From the NCBI RefSeq assembly GCF_900143695.1, contig NZ_FRFE01000023.1, forward strand, positions 1 through 64,000: a stretch of 64,000 bases of DNA. Direction: 5' to 3'. Shown here one piece after another: positions 8,275-17,310 of this stretch (positions are counted from its first letter, which is position 1; every line of letters starts with the position of its first letter). Under the pieces are notes generated by a model. That model saw nothing but the letters and a program-made list of their open reading frames with translations. It searched no databases and was not told the origin of the DNA. The translations under genes were made by a program, and so were the position numbers. Source of the stretch: Desulfopila aestuarii DSM 18488. GTDB taxonomy: Bacteria > Desulfobacterota > Desulfobulbia > Desulfobulbales > Desulfocapsaceae.

Positions 8275-8883
8275 ATGAAAAGCAGGAAGAACCTCAATGC
8301 CGCCATGCGTAAACCCGAGATACTCGAAGGGTATTACAATGTGCTTATCCGTGAGGGATTGGAAAATGCTTCAATAAGCAAGATTGCCAAAGAACTGGGA
8401 ATACACACCAGTCTTATCTTCCATTATTTTCAAAGCAAGGAAAACCTGACATTTGAACTCGTCCGACTGATGATCGAAAAGTTCAAGTCGGTGCATCTCC
8501 TGAGTTTTGAGCATATCGAAGATCCCCAGCAGCGTTATCGGGCGCTGCTTGACCTGATTTTCTCTCTGCAATGGTCACGCACTGTCGATCCTGGGGTCCA
8601 TTTCGGTTTTTATTACCAAAGCTTTCGTGACCAGCGGACGCTCGAGCATCTGCGTGAGATGTTTGCATGGCTTCGAGATTATCTGGAAGGCCAACTCAAG
8701 GTGTTCAACGAGCATGGGATTATCAAGGTGGGCAATCCGAGAATGGCTGCGGACTATATAGTGACGCTGATGGAGGGGATGGAATTTCATGCGCAGTTTT
8801 TGGCGGAAGACCAGCCGTTTGAGAATTTTGCTGGAGGAGTGAAGGCGTCGGTACATCAGTTGCTGACCTCAGGCGCGTTTTGA
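8275..8883 (+). CDS. TetR-family transcription regulator (polyamine block)
   Basis: A 202-residue TetR regulator. The DNA-binding helix-turn-helix covers about residues 28-54 (ASISKIAKELGIHTSLIFHY, then FQSKENL). The rest is the helical ligand and dimer domain. AGGA five bases before ATG 8275 fixes the start. It sits directly ahead of an aminotransferase, an aldehyde oxidoreductase and a polyamine-type ABC transporter, all on the same strand. A 13-base box occurs before this gene, before the aminotransferase and before the transporter promoter. I infer that it controls this block in response to an amine or its aldehyde. The ligand is not known. Confidence 0.85.
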   Translation: MKSRKNLNAAMRKPEILEGYYNVLIREGLENASISKIAKELGIHTSLIFHYFQSKENLTFELVRLMIEKFKSVHLLSFEHIEDPQQRYRALLDLIFSLQWSRTVDPGVHFGFYYQSFRDQRTLEHLREMFAWLRDYLEGQLKVFNEHGIIKVGNPRMAADYIVTLMEGMEFHAQFLAEDQPFENFAGGVKASVHQLLTSGAF

Positions 8884-8914
8884 GAAAGAGTATTTTTGCT
8901 AATAAATATATTGA

Positions 8915-8927
8915 TCAATCAGTTAAT
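8915..8927 (+). promoter_or_regulatory. Putative TetR operator, site B
   Basis: TCAATCAGTTAAT, overlapping the palindrome TTGATCAA, lies 32 bases past the TetR stop and 220 bases ahead of the aminotransferase. It shares the 13-base consensus with 8137-8149 and 13155-13167. Confidence 0.45.
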
Positions 8928-9148
8928 AAGTAGACCTGCCACAGTAACCTGTGGAGGATCTGCAGGGAGAGGCGGCAAACAGGAAGAGAGCTTGAGCCGC
9001 TGCAAGCGAACTGATTCGGAGATAATTGACATAGATCAGCTTGTATCTTTCTGCATTTTGAAAGACCTGAAACATCGTTCTATATGAGCGGCAATGCGTG
9101 CGAATACATCGCTCGAAGGTTATAACTCAATGAGAGAGGCGTAACATC

Positions 9149-10543
9149 ATGACATTGGAATCGGCAACTTCCACGATGACCACAAAACCATGTGACCGCG
9201 ACGTTCAGCTTGCCTGGCGGGAAGCACAGCGGATGATTGACCTGATCTCCACCCCGGAGGCTGAGGTCAGCGAACAGGATCGGAAATGGATCGCCCAGAC
9301 CACATACCAGAATTTCGCCAATCATATCAATAAGGGCTTTCTGGAGTACCGCAAGTCGGTGACTGAAACCTCCGATTTCTCCCTTACGGACTGGTACGGC
9401 GAAGGTTCCATTATGCGTGACGTTTTGGGACGTGAATTCATCGATATGCTTGGAGGGTTCGGCCTGTACTCACACGGCATAAGGCATCCGAAGATCGTCG
9501 CTGCCGCCAAGGCCCAATTGGACCGCAGCCCGCAATATAGCCAGGAGATGCTTGACCCGATGCGTGCACATCTTGCTAAGGTCATTGCTAACCTGACTCC
9601 CGGGGACATTCAGTATGGCTTCTTTGCTAACAGCGGTACTGAGGCTGTTGAGGGAGCCATGAAGCTGGCCAAGCTCTACACGGGAAGAAAAGGGTTCATA
9701 TCCACCCTCAGTGGGTTTCACGGCAAGACGCTAGGCTCACTTTCGCTGATAGGCAAATCGGTCTACCGTGAACCGCTGCTGCCTTTGCTGGAAGGGGTAC
9801 GGCAGGTGCCTTTCGGTGATGCAGATGCTGTAGAAATGGTGCTGCATGCAGCAAAAACGGTTGGCGATGGCATCGCCGGAGTGGTGGTCGAACCTATACA
9901 GGGCGAGGCCGGTGCTGTGGTCCCACCGGATGATTATTGGCCGCGCTTGCGTGAGTTGTGTGACAAGTACGATACGCTGTTGATTGCCGATGAGGTGCAG
10001 ACTGGTTTTGGTCGTACCGGCAAGATATTCGGCGTCGATCACTGGGATGTCACTCCCGACATCATGTGCTTTGGTAAGGCGCTGGGCGGTGGTGTAGTGG
10101 CGATGTCCGGGTTCTTTTCCACCGCAAAGATCTGGAAGTGCCTCGAGCCAAACCCATTCATGCATACCACCACCACCGGCGGTAATCCTCTTGCCTGTGC
10201 TGCAGCGATGGCCGGTATTACCGTCATGCTTGAGGAGGACCTGCCGCGGCAGGCTGCTGAAAAGGGGGAGTACCTCATTGGACGGTTTATAGAGCTCAAG
10301 GAAAAATACCCGCATATACTCCAGGATTTTCGTGGCAAAGGATTACTGCTTGCCATGATCTTCCCGACCGATGAGATCGGCTACAAGGTGGCTGCCGGGC
10401 TGTTCAGCCGCCGGGTATTGACCGCAGGAACACTGACTAACGCACGCTCCATCAGAATTGAACCTGCGTTGACTGTATCGTATGAAATTCTCGATGAGAT
10501 GCTGCGCCGGGTTGACGACACAATGGCAAATATCGTTTTCTAA
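9149..10543 (+). CDS. Class III aminotransferase, putrescine aminotransferase-like
   Basis: A 464-residue PLP enzyme that most resembles putrescine:2-oxoglutarate aminotransferase (PatA/YgjG). It shows that group's N-terminal extension (FANHINKGFLEYRKSV), then DMLGGFGLYSHG and the phosphate-binding 'FANSGTEAVEGAMKLAK'. Next come 'GFHGKTLGSLS', 'VVEPIQGEAGAV', 'LIADEVQTGFGRTG' and the PLP lysine at residue 310 in CFGKALGGG. The expected reaction is putrescine (or cadaverine) plus 2-oxoglutarate giving 4-aminobutanal plus glutamate. The aldehyde oxidoreductase downstream could oxidise that aldehyde, and the Pot-type transporter would supply the amine. An ornithine or diamine variant is possible. 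The start is backed by GAGAGG upstream. Confidence 0.85.
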   Translation: MTLESATSTMTTKPCDRDVQLAWREAQRMIDLISTPEAEVSEQDRKWIAQTTYQNFANHINKGFLEYRKSVTETSDFSLTDWYGEGSIMRDVLGREFIDMLGGFGLYSHGIRHPKIVAAAKAQLDRSPQYSQEMLDPMRAHLAKVIANLTPGDIQYGFFANSGTEAVEGAMKLAKLYTGRKGFISTLSGFHGKTLGSLSLIGKSVYREPLLPLLEGVRQVPFGDADAVEMVLHAAKTVGDGIAGVVVEPIQGEAGAVVPPDDYWPRLRELCDKYDTLLIADEVQTGFGRTGKIFGVDHWDVTPDIMCFGKALGGGVVAMSGFFSTAKIWKCLEPNPFMHTTTTGGNPLACAAAMAGITVMLEEDLPRQAAEKGEYLIGRFIELKEKYPHILQDFRGKGLLLAMIFPTDEIGYKVAAGLFSRRVLTAGTLTNARSIRIEPALTVSYEILDEMLRRVDDTMANIVF

Positions 10544-10676
10544 AAAATGTTTCGAGTATTGGCCCTGTGTCAGTCTGCTCAGACCCGGCGAAAGCCAATG
10601 TGCTTGAACCTGGATCGCAACGGACACGGCAAAAATCGGTTCCAGTGTAAATCGTGAAAAACACGGAGGAGAAAAT

Positions 10677-12407
10677 ATGAGAATTTTGCGGGTAAATATG
10701 ACGGATTTACGTGTCTGGACAGAGCCTGTTCCTGAGAAGTATCGGGAATTGGGGGGACGCGGCTTGACGTCAACGTTCGTCAATGATGAAGTGCCGGCAA
10801 CCTGTGATCCATTGGGGCCGGAAAATAAACTTATCTTCGCTCCAGGGTATTTTACCGGGACACCGTTGGTTAATACCAGTCGGCTGTCGGTTGGCGGTAA
10901 GAGTCCACTTACCGGTGGCATCAAGGAGAGCAATGTTGGTGGCACCGTAGCCTTTGCGCTGGCGAAACTTGGTATTACTGCAGTGGTTGTCGAGGGGAAG
11001 GTGGCTGATGCGGCAATGAGCTACCTGCTCAACATCAATCTGGAGGGCCAAGCCGAGCTGCAGGATTGTTCATGCTATCGCGGGATGCGTACCTACGCTT
11101 TGGTTAACGAGCTTAAAAAGGCGTTTGGCGACAAAAAGAGTATTACCTGCATCGGACCAGCGGGAGAAATGCAACTGCTTGCTGCTTCGATACAGTCTAC
11201 TGATCTGGATGGCAGGCCTTGCCGGGCAGCGGGACGGGGAGGACTGGGGGCGGTGATGGGTGCCAAAGGCCTGAAGGCGGTGGTGGTCGACCGAGGTGGC
11301 AAAGATTCGGGTGAACTCGCTGACCCGGATACTTTCAGGAACGCTGCCAAGGCGTATGCCAAGGCTGTGAAGGATGACGAGTTCAGTGGCCAGATCCTTC
11401 CTGAACTCGGAACTGCTGTGCTGGTGGAGCCGATCAATGCTGCCGGCGCATTTCCGACCTGCAATGCCAGAAACGGACAGTTCGCCGGTGCAGAGAAGAT
11501 CAGCGGCGAAAGCCTGGCGGCGATGATTAAGGAGCGTGGCGGCCAGACCACTCATAAAGGCTGTGCGCAGTGTATTATCGATTGTTCAAATGTCGTGGTT
11601 GATAAAAAGGGTGATTATGTAACCTCCTCTCTGGAGTATGAGACCATCTGGTCGATGGGGGGAATGATTGGTAATGATGATCTTGATGCCATTGCCAGGC
11701 TCGATTTCCTCTGTGATGATATCGGCCTGGATACGATGAGTACCGGGGTTGCTATCGGTATCGCCATGGATGCAGGGTACCGGCAGTTTGGTGACGGAGC
11801 GGCCGCCATCGCTTTGGTAGAGGAGGTTGCCACTGGATCAGAGATTGGCCGGGTGATCGGCAACGGACCTGATGCAGTTGGCAAGTATTTCAAGCATGAC
11901 CGGGTGCCGACAGTAAAAGGGCAATCGATCGCAGCGTACGATCCGCGTGCGCTCCAGGGTATGGCTGTAACCTATGCTACCACTCCGATGGGAGGTGATC
12001 ATACCGCCGGTTGGGTTGTTGCCCAGAATCTCGAAGCGTTTGGTGGCACGATCAATCCTCACGAGGCAAAAGGACAGGTCGAGCTGTCACGCGGATCGCA
12101 GATTCATATGGCGGCTGTGGACAGTGTAGGTATCTGCGACTTTGCGCAATCCGGTCTGGCCACCCCGGAGGGCATGGAGAACGTGCGGAAGATGTATGCT
12201 GCGAAAACAGGTAAGCCATTTTCGGAAGAACGCTGGCCGGAGCTGGGTGAGTCTGTGCTGAAAGCCGAGCGGGAATTTAATCGCAGGGCCGGATTCACGG
12301 CTAAGGACGACCGGTTGCCATCCATGTTCTATTCCGAACCCCTTCCCCCATACAACGTGGTGGTGAAAGTGACAAACGAAGAGATGGAAAACACGTTCTC
12401 GTTTTAG
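10677..12407 (+). CDS. Tungsten-type aldehyde:ferredoxin oxidoreductase
   Basis: A 576-residue AOR-family enzyme that would oxidise an aldehyde to its acid and reduce ferredoxin, using a bis-pterin tungsten cofactor and one [4Fe-4S] cluster. The N-terminal cofactor domain shows 'GGRGLTS', 'APGYFTGT' and 'GGKSPLTGGIKESNVGG'. The cluster ligands are C296, C299 and C303 (CAQCIIDC) plus C487 (DSVGICDF), all intact. 'ATTPMGGDHTAGW' is also typical. GGAGGA precedes the ATG. Its place between an amine aminotransferase and a MoaD-like gene suggests 4-aminobutanal or a related aldehyde as substrate. That is inference, since AOR specificity cannot be read from sequence. Confidence 0.9.
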   Translation: MRILRVNMTDLRVWTEPVPEKYRELGGRGLTSTFVNDEVPATCDPLGPENKLIFAPGYFTGTPLVNTSRLSVGGKSPLTGGIKESNVGGTVAFALAKLGITAVVVEGKVADAAMSYLLNINLEGQAELQDCSCYRGMRTYALVNELKKAFGDKKSITCIGPAGEMQLLAASIQSTDLDGRPCRAAGRGGLGAVMGAKGLKAVVVDRGGKDSGELADPDTFRNAAKAYAKAVKDDEFSGQILPELGTAVLVEPINAAGAFPTCNARNGQFAGAEKISGESLAAMIKERGGQTTHKGCAQCIIDCSNVVVDKKGDYVTSSLEYETIWSMGGMIGNDDLDAIARLDFLCDDIGLDTMSTGVAIGIAMDAGYRQFGDGAAAIALVEEVATGSEIGRVIGNGPDAVGKYFKHDRVPTVKGQSIAAYDPRALQGMAVTYATTPMGGDHTAGWVVAQNLEAFGGTINPHEAKGQVELSRGSQIHMAAVDSVGICDFAQSGLATPEGMENVRKMYAAKTGKPFSEERWPELGESVLKAEREFNRRAGFTAKDDRLPSMFYSEPLPPYNVVVKVTNEEMENTFSF

Positions 12408-12414
12408 GTTGCCA

Positions 12415-12654
12415 ATGGAGGTGCTGGTCAAATTGCTGGGTATCCTGCCTTCGTATTATCCTCAGGAGTATCCGGAGGCAGGAATTCGGCTCGAGTTGCC
12501 GGGTACGGCGACCGTTGCCGACGCAGTGAAAGCGCTTGGCATACCAGTTGAGCGAGTGGCCATCGTGACCATCAATGACACTCTGGCAAGTACGAGTGAC
12601 CAGATTCCTGAGAACGGGACCATCAAACTCATGCACAGACTTGTTGGTGGGTAA
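12415..12654 (+). CDS. MoaD/ThiS-like sulfur carrier
   Basis: A 79-residue ubiquitin-fold protein that ends in Gly-Gly (MHRLVGG), the C-terminal tail that is activated and thiocarboxylated in MoaD and ThiS proteins. 'GTATVADAVKALGIP' and 'VTINDTLASTSDQIPENGTI' match the fold's core. MoaD-like genes commonly accompany AOR genes, where they are thought to help provide the dithiolene sulfur of the pterin cofactor. I use ATG 12415. A TTG at 12409 is the only earlier start. It follows the AOR stop by seven bases and is surely cotranscribed. Confidence 0.85.
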   Translation: MEVLVKLLGILPSYYPQEYPEAGIRLELPGTATVADAVKALGIPVERVAIVTINDTLASTSDQIPENGTIKLMHRLVGG

Positions 12655-13140
12655 TCGGGTTTTGCTAGGCAGTGGTTGCGGGGCCAATGTTTAATCGGCT
12701 GATTCGGGGCTGGTCGGATTCTTTTGGTGAAATTCCCAGCGGGCAAATTGATGGAGGGTGACGCTGGACACTCCCGCAAGACGAGCGTGGTCAATGTTAA
12801 ATAGGTCTTGCCTGTGGGTTGGTAACTCCTCCGGAAGTATTGCGCAGCTAGGTGATGCGAAAGATTGCCAGGATGTCTCACCAAAAATGCTATCGATCAG
12901 GTGGCGATGGGGGGAAGCTCGTTAACCGCAATGAAGAAGGCTGAATGATTTCAGACAAGGAGGGTGCCAGACAATAAGCTGCGCTGGGCAAGGGCCCCCT
13001 GGTGTATGACGAGGTAGAAAGTGCATCTGAGGAGGGATGAGTTGTCGAGTTCTTTCCTGGCGTAAATGAAAATAAATTGCATAAACGTAATAATAATTTG
13101 CTGAAAATTGCAAACTTGTAGTGTCGGAAGTGCGGGAATA
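12655..13140. other. Intergenic between moaD-like gene and transporter control region
   Basis: Nearly 500 bases without a supported gene on either strand. Short frames here lack ribosome sites and recognisable sequence. The control elements of the downstream transporter begin just after this stretch. Confidence 0.4.
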
Positions 13141-13154
13141 TATTTATAGATCAG

Positions 13155-13167
13155 TCAATCAATTGAT
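13155..13167 (+). promoter_or_regulatory. Putative TetR operator, site C
   Basis: TCAATCAATTGAT, inside a longer GATCAGTCAATCAATTGAT segment, sits 28 bases upstream of the sigma-54 element. It shares the 13-base consensus with sites at 8137-8149 and 8915-8927. Its position would let a bound protein act on the transporter promoter. Confidence 0.45.
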
Positions 13168-13194
13168 ATTTCATTGAAAAATTCTTTGTCTGAT

Positions 13195-13211
13195 TTGGCA
13201 CAGCCCTTGCT
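13195..13211 (+). promoter_or_regulatory. Sigma-54 (RpoN) promoter of the pot-type operon
   Basis: TTGGCACAGCCCTTGCT fits the -24/-12 consensus (TGGCAC, five bases, TTGC) essentially perfectly. The GG and GC pairs are 12 bases apart. Transcription would begin near 13222, giving a leader of about 215 bases before potA. An enhancer-binding activator is needed for this promoter class, and none is encoded nearby. Confidence 0.8.
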
Positions 13212-13438
13212 TTACTTCTGTTATTTCAAATGGTTCGAGCAGCAAAATCTGTCATGTTTGTGTAACGGGAAGGTGCTGCCGGGATAGCAGTATGGAGTTA
13301 TCAGGTTGGAGTTGTATGCATCTGCACTGTGCTTTTATTGATAACTGGCAACTATCGGGAAAGTGTACCGGGGTCGTCAGCTGATTACCACATATCGAGT
13401 TCGGAGCTTTACCTATCGGGATTTTCAGGGAGAGGTTT

Positions 13439-14479
13439 ATGGAAGCAGCAAAAAACAAAGAGTTACGGTTGGAAAATATATGTAAAAGTTACGGTGAGGT
13501 GAAGGCTGTCAACAAGGTCTCTCTCACTGTTCCAGCCGGTACGTTTTTTACGCTCTTGGGACCTTCCGGGTGCGGTAAGACGACACTGCTCCGGATGATT
13601 GCCGGCCTGGATATTCAGGATTCCGGGAGGGTTCTTCTGGGCGAGAAGGATATATCTACATTGCCGGCAACGCAAAGGCATATCAATACGGTATTCCAGA
13701 GCTATGCTCTGTTTCCCCATCTCTCTATTTACGAAAATGTCGCGTTTGGCCTCAAGGCGCGAAAATTTCCTGCATCGGAAATCAAAAAGCGGGTTGAACC
13801 ACGTCTTGAATTGCTCGGTCTGGTAGAAATGCGTGACAGGCGTCCTCACCAGCTCTCCGGCGGGCAAAAGCAAAGGGTTGCCCTGGCCCGGGCACTGGTG
13901 AATGAACCTGACGTATTGCTGCTTGATGAACCAATGTCCGCCCTTGATGCGAAATTACGTTCTGAACTGCAGGTTGAGCTACGCAAGCTCCAACGGAAGT
14001 TGGGGCAGACCTTTATTCTTGTAACGCACGATCAGGACGAGGCACTGGTTGTCTCAGACACCATTGCAGTAATGCGTAACGGTGTGGTTGTTCAGTCTGG
14101 AACTCCGGAGGAGGTATATGACTTTCCCAAATCGCGTTTTGTGGCCGAATTTCTTGGGGCAGCCAATCTCCTGGAAGGGACCTGCGAAGGCGGAATCTTT
14201 CGCTCTGAGGTTGGTAGTTTCACGCTGAAAAACGCTCCAGCCTGGCGGCAAGGAACAGTCGCTGTGCGCCCTGAATGGCTGCGAATCCACGAAGTGCAGC
14301 CTGAGGTTAATGGGTTCCCTGCGCAGGTGCGGGAAGTCATATACAGAGGGACCGATTTTGATATCTGGTGCGATCCTGGCCCTATCAGGGTTCGGTCAAA
14401 TACCTATAAACATTTTCGAGTGGGGGACCGGATCTGGCTGCAGGCAGTGCCTGAAGATCTGGTGGCTCTCGATGCATAA
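13439..14479 (+). CDS. potA: Spermidine/putrescine-type ABC transporter, ATPase
   Basis: A 346-residue ATPase that powers uptake of polyamines or related amines. Walker A is GPSGCGKTT (about residue 40), the Q-loop is 'NTVFQSYALFP', the ABC signature is LSGGQKQRVALARAL, Walker B is 'LLLDEPMSALD' and the switch histidine is in VTHDQDEAL. The C-terminal 100 residues form the TOBE domain usual for PotA ('GTVAVRPEWLRI'). GGGAGAGG precedes the ATG. It overlaps the permease gene and begins a potABCD-order operon. Confidence 0.9.
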   Translation: MEAAKNKELRLENICKSYGEVKAVNKVSLTVPAGTFFTLLGPSGCGKTTLLRMIAGLDIQDSGRVLLGEKDISTLPATQRHINTVFQSYALFPHLSIYENVAFGLKARKFPASEIKKRVEPRLELLGLVEMRDRRPHQLSGGQKQRVALARALVNEPDVLLLDEPMSALDAKLRSELQVELRKLQRKLGQTFILVTHDQDEALVVSDTIAVMRNGVVVQSGTPEEVYDFPKSRFVAEFLGAANLLEGTCEGGIFRSEVGSFTLKNAPAWRQGTVAVRPEWLRIHEVQPEVNGFPAQVREVIYRGTDFDIWCDPGPIRVRSNTYKHFRVGDRIWLQAVPEDLVALDA

Positions 14480-15377
14480 GGTCATCATCTGGTATGGCGA
14501 GTTGACCTCGGTGAGGTCTCTGCTGCGGCGGGGGCTGCTGTTTCTTTCCCCCGGGATGGCCTGGCTCATGGTGTTTCTCGTCATCCCCGGTCTGGCATTG
14601 GTCGCGGTGAGTTTTACTACCCGTGGTGCCTATGGGGAGCTGGTGTGGACCTTCAGTCTTGAGAACTACAGTCGTCTGGCCGGATTCGGTATGTTTGGCT
14701 GGACTTCGGACTATCTGTTGATCATCGGGCGCTCGATTCTGGTGGCGTCGGTTACTTGTGCAGTCGCTGTACTGCTAAGTTATCCGCTCTGTTTCTTTAT
14801 TGCTGCAAGGCCATTGCGGACCCGTTACCTCTGGCTGACCATGCTGGTCATTCCTTTCTGGACTAATATGGTCATTCGCAGTTACGCCTGGTTCCTGATT
14901 CTTGCACCTGAACTGCCCCTGGCCAAATTTGCGGCTATGCTCGGGATCGTTGCACCTGGGTCACCGCTTTATCCAAGCGCGTTTGCTGTCTACCTTGGCA
15001 TGGTGTCACTGTATCTGCCATTTGTGGCCCTGCCCCTGTTTGCCAGTGTTGAGAAGCTGGACTGGACCCTTGTTGAGGCAGCTCAGGACCTTTACGCTTC
15101 TCGCACCATGATTTTTTTCCACGCCATCCTGCCCCAGACGCTGCCTGGACTCTCGGTTGGAGTGATTCTCACCTTTGTTCCGGCAATGGGGATGTTTGTC
15201 GTACCGGATCTGCTTGGCGGTGCAAAGTACATGCTGGTGGGCAATCTTGTCCAGCAGCAGTTCAGCTCAAGCCGGGACTGGTCGTTTGGTGCTGCCATAT
15301 CCATGGGGCTCATGGCGCTGACCATGTGTAGCCTCTATTTTTATCGGAAAAAAAGTAATGGAGGGCAGGTACTGTGA
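14472..15377 (+). CDS. potB: Spermidine/putrescine-type ABC transporter, permease (PotB)
   Basis: A 301-residue inner-membrane permease. The frame is open further upstream, but ATG 14472 (MHKVIIWYGEL), overlapping the potA stop by eight bases, gives the normal length. Six membrane segments are visible, and the coupling motif reads 'EAAQDLYASRTMIFFHAILP', the EAA loop that contacts the ATPase. It pairs with the second permease just downstream. Confidence 0.88.
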   Translation: MHKVIIWYGELTSVRSLLRRGLLFLSPGMAWLMVFLVIPGLALVAVSFTTRGAYGELVWTFSLENYSRLAGFGMFGWTSDYLLIIGRSILVASVTCAVAVLLSYPLCFFIAARPLRTRYLWLTMLVIPFWTNMVIRSYAWFLILAPELPLAKFAAMLGIVAPGSPLYPSAFAVYLGMVSLYLPFVALPLFASVEKLDWTLVEAAQDLYASRTMIFFHAILPQTLPGLSVGVILTFVPAMGMFVVPDLLGGAKYMLVGNLVQQQFSSSRDWSFGAAISMGLMALTMCSLYFYRKKSNGGQVL

Positions 15378-16174
15378 AAAAAACTGGAACAATAACGACC
15401 TGCCTTGCACTCTGTACCATTGCATTTCTGTATCTTCCCCTCATGGCCGTTGCCTTTTTCTCTGTAAACAATGCCAAATATGGCCTGGTCTGGAAGGGGT
15501 TCACCCTCGACTGGTACATCAAGCTGCTGCATAACGAGGTCATTCTTGATGCCGCAGTGAATACGATCGAGCTGGCTGTTATCTCCACTCTGGTGTCCAC
15601 GATTCTGGGAACCATTTTGGCAATTGGTCTTGACCGTTTCCCATGGTCCAAACGATCGGCGACCGGGCTCGACATGGTGCTTCATTTGCCTGTCGTTATC
15701 CCGGATATCATCCTGGCGGCGGCACTGGTTGTTGCTTTTGGTCTATTGCGGCTGGTTTCATCCTGGTTTGAACCGGGCATGCTGAATATGGTCATCGGTC
15801 ACATTACTTTCCAGATTGCCTTCGTGGCGCTCGTCGTGCGAAGCCGTCTTAACGCTGTTGGCGTCGATCTCGAGGAAGCAGCCCGCGATCTATATGCTTC
15901 AACCCCCTACCTTATTCGACATGTCACTCTGCCGCTGATCATGCCGGGGGTGGTTGCTGGGGCGATGCTGGCATTCACCCTGTCTCTTGATGATTTTGTC
16001 ATCAGCTTTTTCACGGCTGGAACTGATTCGGCAACCCTGCCAATTTTTATTTATGCAGCGGTCAGGCGTACGGTCACACCGGAAATTCACGCGCTTTCCA
16101 CTTTGGTATTGCTGGCAACGGTGGTGCTGGTCGTCGCCACCGAGAGGATCAGCCGCAGATCGCAACAGGCTTGA
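15374..16174 (+). CDS. potC: Spermidine/putrescine-type ABC transporter, permease (PotC)
   Basis: A 266-residue second permease. It starts at GTG 15374, overlapping the potB stop by four bases (GTGA), so the two are translationally coupled. GGAGG lies about ten bases upstream. The EAA coupling loop reads 'EEAARDLYASTPYLIRHVTL', and six hydrophobic segments are visible. 'SLDDFVISFFTAG' is a conserved PotC/YdcV-type stretch. Confidence 0.88.
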   Translation: MKKTGTITTCLALCTIAFLYLPLMAVAFFSVNNAKYGLVWKGFTLDWYIKLLHNEVILDAAVNTIELAVISTLVSTILGTILAIGLDRFPWSKRSATGLDMVLHLPVVIPDIILAAALVVAFGLLRLVSSWFEPGMLNMVIGHITFQIAFVALVVRSRLNAVGVDLEEAARDLYASTPYLIRHVTLPLIMPGVVAGAMLAFTLSLDDFVISFFTAGTDSATLPIFIYAAVRRTVTPEIHALSTLVLLATVVLVVATERISRRSQQA

Positions 16175-16257
16175 TCGGAACGTATTGGAGGAACTCTTTA
16201 AATGCGCCGTTATATCGGCACTCACACGTAGTCAACCAACTGAAAAGGAGAGGGAAC

Positions 16258-17310
16258 ATGAAAAAGATATTTGCACTGCTGGTTCTACTACTGGGCGGGC
16301 TGAGCAACACCATCGCTTTAGCCCAGGAAGAGCTGCACGTCTTCATCTGGTCGGAGTACATGGATGAGGCGAAGATGTCGCAGGATTTTGAGGCGGCAAC
16401 TGGGATCAAGGTCAAAATCGACCGCTATGAATCCAACGAGGATATGATTGCCAAGCTGCAGGCGGGCGGCGTGAGACAATACGATATCATCGTTCCCTCC
16501 GACTTTGTGATGCCAAGTCTTATTCATCTTGGGCTGATCCAGAAACTTGATCATAGCAAGATTCCGAACCTGCACAATCTGAGTAAAAAATTTAAGACAG
16601 CGGATTATGATCCCGGGAACGTCTATTCTGTCGGCTATCAGTGGGGAACGGTCGGGCTTATGTACAATAAAGAAAAGATCAGCGACGCCGATGTTGCTTC
16701 GTGGTCAATCCTTTTTGACCCGGCTAAAAAACCTGGTAATTTCTACCTGATCGATTCTGTCCGTGAAATGATGGGTATCGCTTTGGATGCTCTTGGCTAC
16801 GACTTCAATTCCACCAAACCTGAAGAGTTGAAGGCCGCTGTTGACCTGCTGGTGGCAACCAAAAAGCGTTCTGGCTGCATGGGATTCAAAGGTGGTGTTG
16901 GCGGTAAGAATGATGTTGTTGCTGGTGTGGCTAATGCTGCAATCGTTTATAACGGAGATGCCATTCAGGCAATTGCAGATGCGCCTGACAAATTCGGATT
17001 CATTGTTCCAAAAGAAGGGAGTGTAATCTGGATCGATTCGATGTGCATTCCCGCAGAGGCCCCGAATGTTGCGGCCGCACACAAGTGGATCAACTGGATC
17101 CTTGAGCCGCAAGTAGGAGCGGAACTTTCCAATTATAACCATTATGCTTCTCCTAACGAGGCGTCGATCCCATATCTCGATAAGGCCGACCTGGCTAATC
17201 CCGGTGTGTGGCCGCCTTCGGAGACCATGGCGAGCCTGAGCTTTGCCAAAGACCTTGGTGACCAGATGAAGATGATCGATCAGGCATGGACTATGGTGAA
17301 ATCGAAGTAA
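16258..17310 (+). CDS. potD: Polyamine-type periplasmic binding protein (PotD/PotF-like)
   Basis: A 350-residue binding protein. The start is ATG 16258 after GGAGAGGGAAC. The longer frame upstream is ignored because the signal peptide begins here (MKKIFALLVLLLGGLSNTIA, cut near ALA|QEE). After that comes the family opening 'LHVFIWSEYMDEAKMSQDFE', then 'YDIIVPSDF', 'YSVGYQWGTVGLMYNK' and 'VIWIDSMCIPAEAP'. PotD and PotF bind spermidine or putrescine through acidic and aromatic residues. The order potA-B-C-D and the upstream diamine aminotransferase point to putrescine, but related solutes (4-aminobutyrate, other amines) are possible. Confidence 0.88.
   Translation: MKKIFALLVLLLGGLSNTIALAQEELHVFIWSEYMDEAKMSQDFEAATGIKVKIDRYESNEDMIAKLQAGGVRQYDIIVPSDFVMPSLIHLGLIQKLDHSKIPNLHNLSKKFKTADYDPGNVYSVGYQWGTVGLMYNKEKISDADVASWSILFDPAKKPGNFYLIDSVREMMGIALDALGYDFNSTKPEELKAAVDLLVATKKRSGCMGFKGGVGGKNDVVAGVANAAIVYNGDAIQAIADAPDKFGFIVPKEGSVIWIDSMCIPAEAPNVAAAHKWINWILEPQVGAELSNYNHYASPNEASIPYLDKADLANPGVWPPSETMASLSFAKDLGDQMKMIDQAWTMVKSK

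Noticed and set aside
9737-10315. 192-residue minus-strand open frame
   Set aside because: Antisense shadow of the aminotransferase gene.
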